In this document: positions 1 through 9,600 of the stretch, piece after piece
Position numbering within the stretch: the first letter of the stretch is position 1
Layout of the letters: each line of letters begins with the position of its first letter
Assembly: GCA_947628305.1 (NCBI GenBank)
Contig: CANQZG010000021.1
Span: 1 to 63,023, forward strand
Direction of reading: 5' to 3'
From: an uncultured Muribaculaceae bacterium
Lineage (GTDB): Bacteria > Bacteroidota > Bacteroidia > Bacteroidales > Muribaculaceae
Length of the DNA: 63,023 nt
Program-made: the position numbers and the translations under genes
The notes under the pieces: generated by a model
Databases searched by the model: none
Seen by the model: the letters and a program-made list of their open reading frames with translations, nothing else
Told to the model about the DNA's origin: nothing

Positions 1-4
1 ATGC

Positions 5-41
5 AGGGGGTGGGGGCTGGTTTTAAGAACCCCCTCCCCCT
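5..41. terminator. G/C-rich hairpin at left end
   Basis: GGGGG-T-GGGGG (6-16) pairs with CCCCC-T-CCCCC (30-40), leaving one T-T mismatch and a 13-nt loop. It lies downstream of the last minus-strand gene, so it may end leftward transcription, although no clear T-run follows on the minus strand. It could also mark a genome end. The rest of 1-93 holds no gene. Confidence 0.55.
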
Positions 42-93
42 ATGAAATTATATTTTTATATCCCCTGTACCCCTCCGAAAAGCTAGAAATTCG

Positions 94-348
94 CTATTTG
101 AAGTCATTTTTCGTAACTTTTCGATAGATCAGAGGCTCTGCATCAACTATCTCATTAATAGCATCAAGAATTTCAGCATCGTTTGTACTATCCGTCGCTA
201 GCATACTCGTACTTACCATTCTCGCAAGAGTTCCGCAACAATCATGACCTAATCGAAGATCTTCTTTCCACCAAGCATTGAAATCTTTGAAAGGGTTGAA
301 AGAATTATCGTATGTCGTCAGCATTACGTCGTCATCCATATAGACCAC
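94..348 (-). CDS. Conserved small acidic phage protein
   Basis: 84 residues. The pattern DDDVMLTT-DN-FNPF-F--W---D--GHDC ... AINEIVD matches a small protein I remember from many gut Firmicutes siphophages, function unknown. It is the last gene of the leftward transcript, after the RNA polymerase-like gene. An AAAGGAG lies 3 nt before a GTG (348) and 12 nt before an in-frame ATG (339), so the start is uncertain by three codons. A soluble, cytoplasmic protein is expected, with no membrane segment. Confidence 0.75.
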   Translation of the reverse strand: MVYMDDDVMLTTYDNSFNPFKDFNAWWKEDLRLGHDCCGTLARMVSTSMLATDSTNDAEILDAINEIVDAEPLIYRKVTKNDFK

Positions 349-444
349 AGGCTCCTTTCAAAGATTAAAAATGTAAAAGAAGAAACGAAGCAAGAAAAGA
401 AGAACAAGCTATTTAAAAACATTTTTCTATTAATGATTTTAAGT

Positions 445-3387
445 TTATTCATTCTTATTCACTTCAATTCCTTCTTGATTAAAAAATTGTGCAATTGTGG
501 AAGCAGAAACGCCACACCGTTCAGCAATGTCTGCATTCGTATAGTGACCAGAAGAAGCCATACTTCTAGCAAGATCCTGGAATGCAGGAGAAAGAACGCT
601 CTTATTATGAGGTGTAGCACGCTGTTTAAACTTATCCTGATCTGTATTACTAAGAATCTGCTGTAATAGTGATGTAGAGACGGCGTTTGCTTGAATAGCC
701 TCCCACTCCCTGTCTGTAATAATGACGGGGTCCTTTTTAGCGCCTACGGCAGCCCTAGCAACAATGAGGGACCGGGCTCTTTCTCGCTGCCGGTGCTCAA
801 AGTCCATACTAGGGTCTGCTGCAAACTTCTCCGCCACCATTGCTCCAGCCAGGGCCTGTGCTTTTCTCTCACGAGGGGAGTTCATTTTTGCCTGACGTAC
901 CTTCTCTGTAAGAGAGGCTACCTCTTCCGCATACGTACGCCGAGCTTCTTGATTTATAGGCGTCGGCTTTATAGAACGAGCACTTTTACGAGCCTGGTTT
1001 GCCAAATCTTTAAGGGTGTTTGCATATTTAGCATAGGCTACCTCTTTAGGGTTGTTGGGATCATGTACGAGCTTCATAGCGTCATCAACGACATCCATTC
1101 TATGAACTTGCTCCTGTACCTTCTCATTTGACTGCCGGTATACTTTCTTACCGGCATTATGCCGTTCCAACTCATCCGGGGTCATCTTTTTTGGATCGGT
1201 AATAAGCTTCATTTTAGTCTTACCGGTCTCCACGTAAACAATCTCTCCCCGGTTCCAGGCAGCAAGCTGCTCAGGGGTCATCTTTTTTGTATCAGTAAGC
1301 TCTTTCCGCTGGTTAACACGAGTAGTAGCATGGGCCTGAGAAAGAATCGTAGATGCTCCGCCAGGTTGTCCTTTCGAGTTGACCCCCTGATACTTTCGTT
1401 TCAGGTCAGCAATATTATTATCGACGGCGCTTTGCTTATAATCAAGATTGTGCTTCTGTGCATCGATGACAACCATTGAATGTTTAACTGCTCGAACAAT
1501 CTCTGGCGCAGTAGCACCACCAACAGTCATATCCGTTATTAGATTCGTTACTTCGCCCATCAATTTCTGTTTGGTACGATCTTTAATCTTCGGCGTCCCC
1601 TCAGGCAAAGAATATAATTCTTTAGGATCGAACACTGCGAGCTCATCAAAATATTTCTTATGAGCAACCGAAAGATTATTTGACTTTAATGGTATGACAG
1701 CTGCAGTGTCGCCATCAAAATCAGCTCCGGACAATTGGGCTGCTGTCTTTGGATTTATACCGACCGCATCTTTGGCGTTGCTTGTTATTCTATTTTTACC
1801 AGACTCTGATTTGTTATTAACGGTAAGAACCGGTATCTCAAATGTCCCGCCATGGGGGTAACGTATTAAAGCAACCGTATCGCCATCTTTATACATCGGC
1901 GCGTAAATCTCATTTTCTGAAATATCAGGAAGCGGGAGAAGAACCTGAAACGCCTGCCCTTTGAAACCTTTAGTACTTAATCTAGCGGCCGAAGAATCGG
2001 TTTGTTCCGCAAAGTCTTCAAGCATCTTCTTCTTGATAACAGGATTTGTCAAAGACATAATCTCATCAAGCTCTGCTTTCTTATCTTTAACGGAAATATC
2101 AATTTGCTGGTGTATCAACTTTAAAGGCTGTTTTGACAAGAACTGAGAAGAAAGCGTCCGAGACCAAGAATCCCAATCTCCTTCATCACGAAGTTTGTTA
2201 ATAGGAGAAAGCTTTTCTTTTCCATCCTTATCAATATAATGACGCTGGCCGCCAGCCATAAGAATGCCGTCTACTTCTTTTGGACTTTTAATCAATGCGC
2301 CAAACGGATTATCTCGATCAACTTCTCCATTGGCTTTAGTCTTTAAATGCTTTAAAACAGTATTGTCACCGTCTCCAAGCATCGGCGTTCCAGCATGCTT
2401 ATTAGTGTTAAATATAATGTCAATTCCTTTTGGAAAATCGGAATCTTCTCCATACATGGCCATACCTTTGAGATAATGTGTGCCATTAACACCAATTCGA
2501 ACCTGAGCATACTGAGAACCGTCTAAGGAGATATCTTCTACTCCACGACGAAGTTCGATAACGCCATCTTTATCTTTGCCACCATCTTCTGCATACCGAA
2601 TCTTTATACGACTCGGATCAAGCATTGCCGGAAATTCAGGCGTCCAAAATGTTTTTCCTTCGTCCGGGGTAAACTCTACTATCGAACCAACTTCATATTT
2701 ATGATGTTGCACCCAACTACGAACATCCTTATCTGTTTCGCCTTCTTGCGGTTTACGAGCAAGAACCTTCATAGTGGTCTTATTACCTTGACCAAATTGC
2801 TGATCAAGCTGAACCCACGTTTTAACATAACCCTCTTGAACAAGCATCGCAACTGCAACATCTTTCACATGAGCAGGAAGCCCCATGATAGACTCAACGC
2901 CAGACGAAATATCAATAACGCCCTGCTCGTCTATTTTCTGCTTAAGAAATTCAGCAGTCTTCTCATAACGACCCTGACGCTCATTAATGGAATCTTTAAG
3001 TAAAGAACGAACGGAACTCTCATTCTTTCCCATACGACGAGCGACCTCGGAAACATTACCATGACATTCGTCATATAGTTTCAAAGCCTGTGCACGAAGC
3101 TTCTTTCTCTGAGCAGCGCTCGCTATTGATATTGCTGCACGAAGATCTGTAGAATTACACCAAATCGGTTCACCGGTCTGTTTATTAACGCCTTTCTTGC
3201 CGAGTAAGGCTTTAGCAATTTCAGACTGAGTAAATCCCTGATCTCGCAATCGCTTTACTTCTGTGAGAAGATCATGACTATGCTGATTGGGATTCTCACC
3301 GGAACCATGCGGATAACGACCGGAGCCTCGACCAGGTGGGTTGTCGTCCCAACCAACACCAACATGGCAAATATAATTAGTACCCAT
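445..3387 (-). CDS. Putative single-chain DFDGD (YonO-like) RNA polymerase with HTH domains
   Basis: 980 residues from the ATG at 3387, which has AAGGAGG nine nt upstream; a longer frame to 3426 has no ribosome site. Residues 505-566 read like the active centre of RNA polymerase beta-prime: RYPHGG, then NPKTAAQLSGADFDGDTAAV, with DFDGD at 556-560. In two-barrel polymerases the three Asp of this motif bind catalytic Mg. Residues about 40-130 hold two HTH-like segments (GFTQSEIAKALLG and NVSEVARRMGKNESSVRSLL), and the C-terminus a third (NADIAERCGVSASTIAQFF). The N-terminus has YICHVGVGW followed by GSGRYPHGSGENP, resembling the tag on this phage's head-associated proteins. YonO of SPbeta is of similar size. 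I infer a phage transcriptase, possibly packaged. Polymerase activity is inferred from the motif alone; an inactive structural relative cannot be excluded. Confidence 0.78.
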   Translation of the reverse strand: MGTNYICHVGVGWDDNPPGRGSGRYPHGSGENPNQHSHDLLTEVKRLRDQGFTQSEIAKALLGKKGVNKQTGEPIWCNSTDLRAAISIASAAQRKKLRAQALKLYDECHGNVSEVARRMGKNESSVRSLLKDSINERQGRYEKTAEFLKQKIDEQGVIDISSGVESIMGLPAHVKDVAVAMLVQEGYVKTWVQLDQQFGQGNKTTMKVLARKPQEGETDKDVRSWVQHHKYEVGSIVEFTPDEGKTFWTPEFPAMLDPSRIKIRYAEDGGKDKDGVIELRRGVEDISLDGSQYAQVRIGVNGTHYLKGMAMYGEDSDFPKGIDIIFNTNKHAGTPMLGDGDNTVLKHLKTKANGEVDRDNPFGALIKSPKEVDGILMAGGQRHYIDKDGKEKLSPINKLRDEGDWDSWSRTLSSQFLSKQPLKLIHQQIDISVKDKKAELDEIMSLTNPVIKKKMLEDFAEQTDSSAARLSTKGFKGQAFQVLLPLPDISENEIYAPMYKDGDTVALIRYPHGGTFEIPVLTVNNKSESGKNRITSNAKDAVGINPKTAAQLSGADFDGDTAAVIPLKSNNLSVAHKKYFDELAVFDPKELYSLPEGTPKIKDRTKQKLMGEVTNLITDMTVGGATAPEIVRAVKHSMVVIDAQKHNLDYKQSAVDNNIADLKRKYQGVNSKGQPGGASTILSQAHATTRVNQRKELTDTKKMTPEQLAAWNRGEIVYVETGKTKMKLITDPKKMTPDELERHNAGKKVYRQSNEKVQEQVHRMDVVDDAMKLVHDPNNPKEVAYAKYANTLKDLANQARKSARSIKPTPINQEARRTYAEEVASLTEKVRQAKMNSPRERKAQALAGAMVAEKFAADPSMDFEHRQRERARSLIVARAAVGAKKDPVIITDREWEAIQANAVSTSLLQQILSNTDQDKFKQRATPHNKSVLSPAFQDLARSMASSGHYTNADIAERCGVSASTIAQFFNQEGIEVNKNE

Positions 3388-3952
3388 TATGTTCGCCCTC
3401 CTTGAATTCTGTGATAAGGGTGTCAAACCAGACGATCTTGTCCATTACCGGAACAATATCAGTAGCATCAAACGATTCTATTCGTACATCGTCATTCTGG
3501 TAAATACGAGCTTCACAACCCTTAAGAGAAGCAGGGCGAATATCATACTCCAAACAAAAAAGCGCGGAATAAATGAGAAGTTGATCAAAACTAGCTTCAG
3601 AGACACCAGTCTTCAAATCATGAACTCGTAGAAGATTGTCTCGAAAACTAATCGCGTCAGCCGTGCCGTAACAATTCGGTGAATAATATAATACTTGCTC
3701 GGGCTGCATCCTATAACCAATTGCATCGTTCACATACATGTTCAATGTCAAATTTCGTTTAGGGAGCTTTTGCCCAAGCATAATGCACTGTGCAGCAAAA
3801 GCATGAAGCTGTGTTCCACGTATTGCAGCTAAATGATTTGCGTATACATCCAAAATCTTATCCTGATCGTAACGAAGCCAATGATATGCCGAGGGACTAA
3901 GAAACGCGTGGCTTCCTGGCGCGACTTCTTTTGTATGACTGTTCCATCGCAT
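3377..3952 (-). CDS. PD-(D/E)XK (RecB/Cas4-like) exonuclease
   Basis: 191 residues. A late GTADAISF, then VHDLKTG and QLLIYSALF fit the D, D-x-K and Q-xxx-Y motifs of RecB-like PD-(D/E)XK nucleases, which bind two metal ions and cut DNA ends. The gene overlaps the VRR nuclease gene upstream (56 nt) and the polymerase-like gene downstream (11 nt), so translation is probably coupled. A role in recombination or processing of replicating phage DNA is likely. Confidence 0.75.
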   Translation of the reverse strand: MRWNSHTKEVAPGSHAFLSPSAYHWLRYDQDKILDVYANHLAAIRGTQLHAFAAQCIMLGQKLPKRNLTLNMYVNDAIGYRMQPEQVLYYSPNCYGTADAISFRDNLLRVHDLKTGVSEASFDQLLIYSALFCLEYDIRPASLKGCEARIYQNDDVRIESFDATDIVPVMDKIVWFDTLITEFKEGEHNGY

Positions 3953-4223
3953 GGAGAACGTCCTCCTTGTTCTCTGGATAGATTGTTGCTGAAAAACTCA
4001 TGTTTCCGGTTTTATTCAAATGATACTGCTGATTCGGACGATAGGGAGCATCTGACGATCTCTTCGTTTCCAGGACAGCCCACCAACTTCCAGGCATCAA
4101 AATTGTAATGTCCGGAAATCCTTGAATGTAACCAGAATCGTTTTTCAAAATATAAGCATCTGGATAACGAGCTTTCAACTCCTTAATCAGATCCTTTTGA
4201 AAGTCTCTCTCAAGAGGTGGCAT
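3897..4223 (-). CDS. VRR-NUC domain nuclease
   Basis: 108 residues. The order Q-K-DLIKELK, YILKNDSG, GFPDITIL, AVLETKRS, RPNQQYHL is typical of stand-alone VRR-NUC proteins, a PD-(D/E)XK group that cuts branched or flapped DNA; the D of PDI and E-T-K supply the active site. The start has GAGGAGGTG nine nt upstream. It is preceded by a TTCGC promoter and a hairpin in the leader, which suggests control at the leader. Confidence 0.85.
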   Translation of the reverse strand: MPPLERDFQKDLIKELKARYPDAYILKNDSGYIQGFPDITILMPGSWWAVLETKRSSDAPYRPNQQYHLNKTGNMSFSATIYPENKEDVLHAMEQSYKRSRARKPRVS

Positions 4224-4246
4224 TGCCGCACCTCCTCAAAAATATA

Positions 4247-4276
4247 AGGAGAAGAGACATATACGTCCTTCTCCTT
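4247..4276 (-). terminator. Leader hairpin before nuclease gene
   Basis: AAGGAGAAG pairs with CTTCTCCTT over nine bp, followed on the minus strand by TTATATTTTT and then the ribosome site. Unlike other hairpins here it lies downstream of its promoter (4279-4304), so it would act on that transcript's own leader, as an attenuator or stability element. Confidence 0.6.
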
Positions 4277-4278
4277 TC

Positions 4279-4304
4279 ATTATATACCATGTTTTTCACG
4301 CGAA
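4279..4304 (-). promoter_or_regulatory. TTCGC-type promoter
   Basis: TTCGC (4304-4300), 15 nt containing GTGAAAAACAT, then TATAAT (4284-4279). Would drive the nucleases and the RNA polymerase-like gene. Confidence 0.7.
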
Positions 4305-4313
4305 TTCAAAAAA

Positions 4314-4571
4314 TTACGAAATATAAGCCCTAGGAACTTTTACTTGAAGCTTATTCCAAGTTGTCGTCATGAACTCCATCGGAACTTCATAATAATCGGC
4401 CAACTTCTCAAGGCGTTCCCGGCTGATCTCACCGCAACGTTCGTAAGCCGCAAGAGTTCCTCTTGGGATGCCCGTGTCTCTGGAAACTTGATTCTGTGTG
4501 AGGTTATGGATCATTCGAAGCATTTTCAAATTCAATGCTATTCTCTGCTGCTCAATAATTTTGTTCTCCAT
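4314..4571 (-). CDS. Cro/CI-type HTH DNA-binding protein
   Basis: 85 residues. NLKMLRMIHNLTQNQVSRDTGI-RGTLAAYERCGEISRERLEKLADYYEVPMEFM is a standard HTH_3 fold of five helices. The AGGAGG site is followed by TTATATTT directly before the ATG. It sits alone between the SF2 helicase and the nuclease operon, whose promoter starts right after its stop, so it may regulate that promoter. No lysogeny genes accompany it. Confidence 0.85.
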   Translation of the reverse strand: MENKIIEQQRIALNLKMLRMIHNLTQNQVSRDTGIPRGTLAAYERCGEISRERLEKLADYYEVPMEFMTTTWNKLQVKVPRAYIS

Positions 4572-4584
4572 AAATATAATCCTC

Positions 4585-5793
4585 CTAATTAACCTTTGAC
4601 ATCATCTTATTATAAAATGACCGTTCATTAAAATTATGCTTTCGGCTAAGGGATCTGGCAATTGCTAAATCAATTGGCGCAGACGATCGAAACTTATAGT
4701 AATACAAATCCTTGTACGTTGTGTTCATTCGATCAATCCGCCCCATTGCTTGTTCAGTCATTCGATAGGAATAACTCTGGCTATAAAAAATCATGACATT
4801 TGTGGTCGTACAGTTCCATCCTTCGCAACCAGCAGAATATTGAACCAAATAAACCCAACGATTCCCAACTGGAAGATCCTCATGCTTTTCACCATTCCAC
4901 TCAGCAAATGGGATCGCCCAACCAAGACAAAGTTGTCGAAGAGCTTCTAGCTCATACGTGAAATTGTAAAATATAATTACCCTATTATTAGTCATAAGAA
5001 GCTCTGACGTCTTCTCAATCCGAGAAATGTCAGAATTCACAACTTTACGAAGAAGATAAAACAACTTTCCAGTTTCCGGAATCGGGCAATCGTCATACGG
5101 ATCCCATCGATCTCGAAATACTTTCTTATACAAATCTTTGTCATAATCGACAACGATTGTTTCAACATGTCGCTCTGTCACTTTCGGACTCTCCATTGTA
5201 ACAAGGATCTTTCGTCGGTAGGCTTCAAGAATTCGCTCATCAAAATATCTCTCAATCTTCGGATAACTCGTATGAATACTAAAAATGCAATGTCGATTCG
5301 TAAAGTCTGTCTTATTCCTATAAAAGCCGTTTGCAATAAAGACAGGAATATAATCACTCCACTGATCGCCAGGCGTTGCCGATAACAAAATCCAGTTATT
5401 CTTTTTCGTAATTTTTAGGAATGCCTTTGTCCACGCACCATAGCCCACTACTCGTTGCTCATCAAATATAAAGAAAGCGTCTGAGACGTCAACATACTTC
5501 TTGATGTTATTCCAACTGTCCACAACGGGCGAAAGAGAAAACATAGCAGCTTCTTTCCACCACTCGTTTGTATCCCGCTTTTTTGCCGTTGTGATGATGT
5601 ACAGATCCTTCGGATCCTTCATTGGAATATAATCACCTTGCCCGTTGATCCGTAAGCGTCCCTTACATTCTCGAGTAAAGTAGTAGGCTAACGCGGTGCG
5701 TGATTTACCAGAACCGACTCCACCACATAAGATGGAGCCGGTCTTCAGCTTCTTTATGGCCTCAAGCTGATAATCGGCCAACTCTACTACCAT
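4585..5793 (-). CDS. SF2 DNA helicase (SNF2-like)
   Basis: 402 residues. Walker A GGVGSGKSRTA (about 24-34), motif II FIFDEQR, motif III LLSATPG, motif V YSAGCEGWN and motif VI QAMGRIDR are all visible, giving both RecA-like lobes. The enzyme would couple ATP hydrolysis to translocation on DNA during replication or recombination. It lies between the SSB-like gene and the HTH gene in the replication block. Ribosome site CAGGAGGTG precedes ATG 5793. Confidence 0.88.
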   Translation of the reverse strand: MVVELADYQLEAIKKLKTGSILCGGVGSGKSRTALAYYFTRECKGRLRINGQGDYIPMKDPKDLYIITTAKKRDTNEWWKEAAMFSLSPVVDSWNNIKKYVDVSDAFFIFDEQRVVGYGAWTKAFLKITKKNNWILLSATPGDQWSDYIPVFIANGFYRNKTDFTNRHCIFSIHTSYPKIERYFDERILEAYRRKILVTMESPKVTERHVETIVVDYDKDLYKKVFRDRWDPYDDCPIPETGKLFYLLRKVVNSDISRIEKTSELLMTNNRVIIFYNFTYELEALRQLCLGWAIPFAEWNGEKHEDLPVGNRWVYLVQYSAGCEGWNCTTTNVMIFYSQSYSYRMTEQAMGRIDRMNTTYKDLYYYKFRSSAPIDLAIARSLSRKHNFNERSFYNKMMSKVN

Positions 5794-5817
5794 AAAGACA
5801 CCTCCTGGTAAATATAA

Positions 5818-6015
5818 TTACTTCTTCACGTCGGTACCGGACATCGGCTCATACTCTTCGTTCGCGAGCATAACAGTCTGATGTTCATCAAGCTTAAGCT
5901 TCCTCACCATGTTTGGGTTAATCGATTCGTAACCTTTAACGATTGCAAAAACCGTTTCAACTGAAACATTCTCAGCAATAAGACCGCCAAGAGCACTTCT
6001 CACGTCATAATACAT
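5818..6015 (-). CDS. Hypothetical protein in replication block
   Basis: 65 residues, no motif that I recognise; a helical N-terminal half (SALGGLIAENVSVETVFAIVKGY) is followed by a charged tail. It starts 5 nt after the SSB-like gene and is followed by the SF2 helicase gene, so it is probably co-expressed with replication proteins. Confidence 0.65.
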   Translation of the reverse strand: MYYDVRSALGGLIAENVSVETVFAIVKGYESINPNMVRKLKLDEHQTVMLANEEYEPMSGTDVKK

Positions 6016-6020
6016 TTTTG

Positions 6021-6614
6021 TTACTCCTCAAACGGCATCTCGTCGTCATCCGGCATCGGACTCTCATCCGTCATCCGAATATTACGATACTTCCGCTCCA
6101 AAGGATCATCCACAATCGTCACATACAGAGCGTCCAGATAGCAGGAAATCCCGCCAGGACGATTCGGACGATCAGGGTAACGAGAAGGACGAATGTTCAT
6201 ATCTACATGCATAATAGCACGAGATCGAGCAAGAATATCAATCAGCCCAATCGTGTCTTCTGTTAGCTTGGTCTGAACCATCTTCTCCTTATCATCAGGA
6301 TCGTCAGGATCCACTTTGATCAGCCAAACCTTAGGCGGGATGCGAGAGTTGAAATTCACCTTCACCTTAATCCAGTCAGTAGGCGTAGAATCCGGATCGT
6401 CAGCGTAAGCGGGAAGAGTCTTCACACGAAAACCATCCTCACGAAGCTGTTCCGCAAGGTCAGGGTCGACAGCCGCGCCAAAGTTACGGTCGCCTTCGGC
6501 ATTGAAGTCAGTCTTTCGACCTGAAAAGTTCGGATAGATCAGCCGAGTACCGCTAAGGCGCAGCAGTCCAAATCCATTCTTTCCATTGTAGGCAGAGTTG
6601 ATGTTTTCGTTCAT
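6021..6614 (-). CDS. Probable single-stranded DNA-binding protein
   Basis: 197 residues. The middle is beta-rich (GLLRLSGTRLIYPNF, DWIKVKVNFN, PPKVWLIKV) and the protein ends in an acidic tail, PMPDDDEMPFEE, resembling the DDDIPF-type tails of SSB proteins that dock polymerases and helicases. It sits directly downstream of the polymerase fusion and upstream of a helicase. AAAGGAAAAG precedes ATG 6614. I do not recognise the exact family; the call rests on tail and context. Confidence 0.65.
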   Translation of the reverse strand: MNENINSAYNGKNGFGLLRLSGTRLIYPNFSGRKTDFNAEGDRNFGAAVDPDLAEQLREDGFRVKTLPAYADDPDSTPTDWIKVKVNFNSRIPPKVWLIKVDPDDPDDKEKMVQTKLTEDTIGLIDILARSRAIMHVDMNIRPSRYPDRPNRPGGISCYLDALYVTIVDDPLERKYRNIRMTDESPMPDDDEMPFEE

Positions 6615-6660
6615 TGTTCTTTTCCTTTCTTGTTTTTAAAATGTAATTTCTATGTTAACT

Positions 6661-9600
6661 TCAAGAGGCGAACCACTCAAAGTCTCCATACGCAGAGATA
6701 GTATCGACTGCGTCATCGACCAGGCGATTCCAATAACTTCGATCGACCTTATCTTCGAGGCCGAGCGTTTTGACTGTTTCCGATTCCAACCATCGATAAA
6801 CTCCTGAACCTCCCTGTATTTTTCCGGGCCGCTTCGTCCCAACTGCTGCTGCCATTTTTCCGTTATTGTCTCGAAGAAGTATGCCACCGCCGGATCCGTC
6901 AACAATTGGACAAAATTGACCGACGCGTCCGACGAACTGATAATTGTGCTCATCTTCACCTAACCCTTCGTTCATGTCCAAATATAATGCCGATGTTACT
7001 TGCTTTGTCTCGCACAGATCCTCAAATTCAATTGGTTCATGGCTAAACAAAGTCTTAAATACATATGGAACTTGGAACTGCGTTCCGGTTGCCGTCCAAT
7101 GACCGTCTGCTACATCCTTCGCCACATATACAGCATCATTCACAAGACAGAGCTTTTCATATGTCGCCTCATGTTCAAACTCATATCCATACTTCTCCGC
7201 ATATTCCATACAGAAGGATATAATTTCAGGAGTAGCATCAGCTATCTTAATGCTGTCCGTCTTGATGTGAACAACTGTGAATCCACGGTCCTGCACTTCG
7301 TGCTTCAAATTGATCATGAACAACGCACCATATTTAGCTACGATGTTATCTACATTCCGAGGATCACGCAACTTATTCGGGAACTTCGCAGTGGTCAAGC
7401 CATACACGGAGTTGATAGCGGTCTTCAGAGCCGTCGACAATTTCTTCGCCTGATCCTTATCGTTCAGATATTTAGCAAGCTTACCGTCAAACAGTTTCTT
7501 GACCTTATCATACTCGCCATGCTTGATCAAAATTCGAGCATCAACCAAATCCTTAAACCGCTTCGTATACGTGTCGCCGAACAGATTCAACCGAATCAGA
7601 CTATGCGGATGCATCGACGCGACGTCAAGCAATGCCACGTTTGTGTGAATTCCAGGAGTTGCGAACACATAGCCACCTTCTCCAGGATCCTCGCCGCGGT
7701 AAATCGACTTAGCCGACACAATCTTCGTTCCTTCATTATACTCTTCCTTTGGAATCCCATAAGAAGAATATCTATACCCGGGAAAGATCGTCTCGAGCTT
7801 CGTATACACAAACTGATCCTGCGGATGCCGAGCATTCCCGACAATAATCCGCGTGGTATGCTGATTCGTCGTGTCGTTTACAGTCAATCCAGACAGATCT
7901 GCCAAAATCTCTCGAGCCATCCAATCCTGCTGATTCGCATTCCACACTGCCTCCGTTGCGATCACATCATTCGTGCAATAGTCAGCAACGAGTTCCCAAT
8001 TCTCTTTCGGCACTTCCTGATCCCATGGCAAACCGAGCTCCTGATGATGGATTCCAAGCTTGATCTCCCACTTCTTCAGACTCATCTTATTGCCAGCCGA
8101 CAGAAAATCGTAAATATCAGTGTAGGACAAATCAAATGCATCATTAAACAATGCACTATCCTTCGATTTCTTATCCTCACTGCCGATGATTCGTTGACTC
8201 AACCGATACAACTGAAGCTCTGTATAGCCCATCATTCGACCATACAAAATATGATTGTCATACCGTCGATTATTGAATCCTACGAGCCGACGCTTGATCA
8301 GTTCCTTTATCTCATCCTCAGACGGATTGATCATCTTCACACATTTCTTATCCTCACCGGCATCCTTCCATACGACGATAAATAGATTCGGGAACACCTC
8401 AACATCGAAAAACGTCAATGGCGCTTTCTCATCTACATACCGAGGTGCTTCTGTCGTATCAGCACCACCAATATTGCATTCCACATCTTTCGAACAAAAA
8501 TGCATCTTCGAAACGATCCGCATGCACGTCTGAGATTGATTACTACTACTCATCGCGAACGTCATTACAGACGTCGCCATATCCCTCACATCATAACTCA
8601 GATCAGACGCATATGCATCTTCCAAAATCTTAAATATCATGTCGATCGACGGCTTTGTATTCGGCCAGATCTCACGGTTCAGATTCCGAAGGATCTGTTC
8701 ACGAAGGCTCTTCTCCGACCGAATACGTCGATCTTTCAACACTGGCTTCTCCTCCTTTAACGGTAGCCCACTGGAAATCGTGGCAATCGGCAATCCATTA
8801 CACTTTGTGACCATCCGTCGCAACGAACTATTCCCAGTGAACACCTTGATCTCAATGTCAGGAGCAAATATCCGGCTAAGCTTCGTAGCATCTCCCTCAT
8901 AGAAGTAATGCAAATGAATCCCAGCACCACTCTTGCTTAGCTCAGCATAAGTCGGCGGCCACTTCGAAGCTTCCTTCAAATTTGCTTCCGCGTCTTTTTC
9001 TCCTTCCGCGTTCTTAATATCAAAGTCAATGACGATTAGATTCCTAGGAAGTTTCACATAGTGAAGTTTCGTAGTATCCAGATCTGCCAACACACTCTCA
9101 CACTCAGCCCACTTCTGGATCGGCTTTCCATCCTCTGTGGCATACTGAGCTTTGTTCTCGGAGAATATAATGTCAAATCCAGACTTTTTCTTGTTGAACT
9201 TCAGCCATGACTCTGCTTCCTGTACTTCTTCCACTTTTTCTGTCTCTTTCTTTTCTACATAATCGATCTTCTCCTTCTTAAATCCAACATAAACATTTCT
9301 GGCATTGGCTTTACGATCAACAACGTCCTCAAAGTAATTTCGCAGTTCATCTCGGAACTGCCTCTTATTCAACGGATAATTGATCTTTGCGTCTTCCACC
9401 CATTCCTTGTAGCGAAGCCATGCGGAATTCAAACTAACTCCTTCTGGATGATCAACAACGAAGAAATCGTAGTTGTCCTCAACAAAATTGTAAAAATCAT
9501 TTGTAATACTAAGCATAAGCATCGGGACGTACTGATCATAGTAAGTCTTTCCAAGCTCTTGAAATACTTTTAAACAATGGAATGCAATCGCCCCATACTC

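Noticed and set aside
7000-8385. 461-codon open frame on the plus strand
   Set aside because: It is antisense to the polymerase fusion, has no ribosome site, and reads as low-complexity basic protein. It exists because of the codon use of the true gene.
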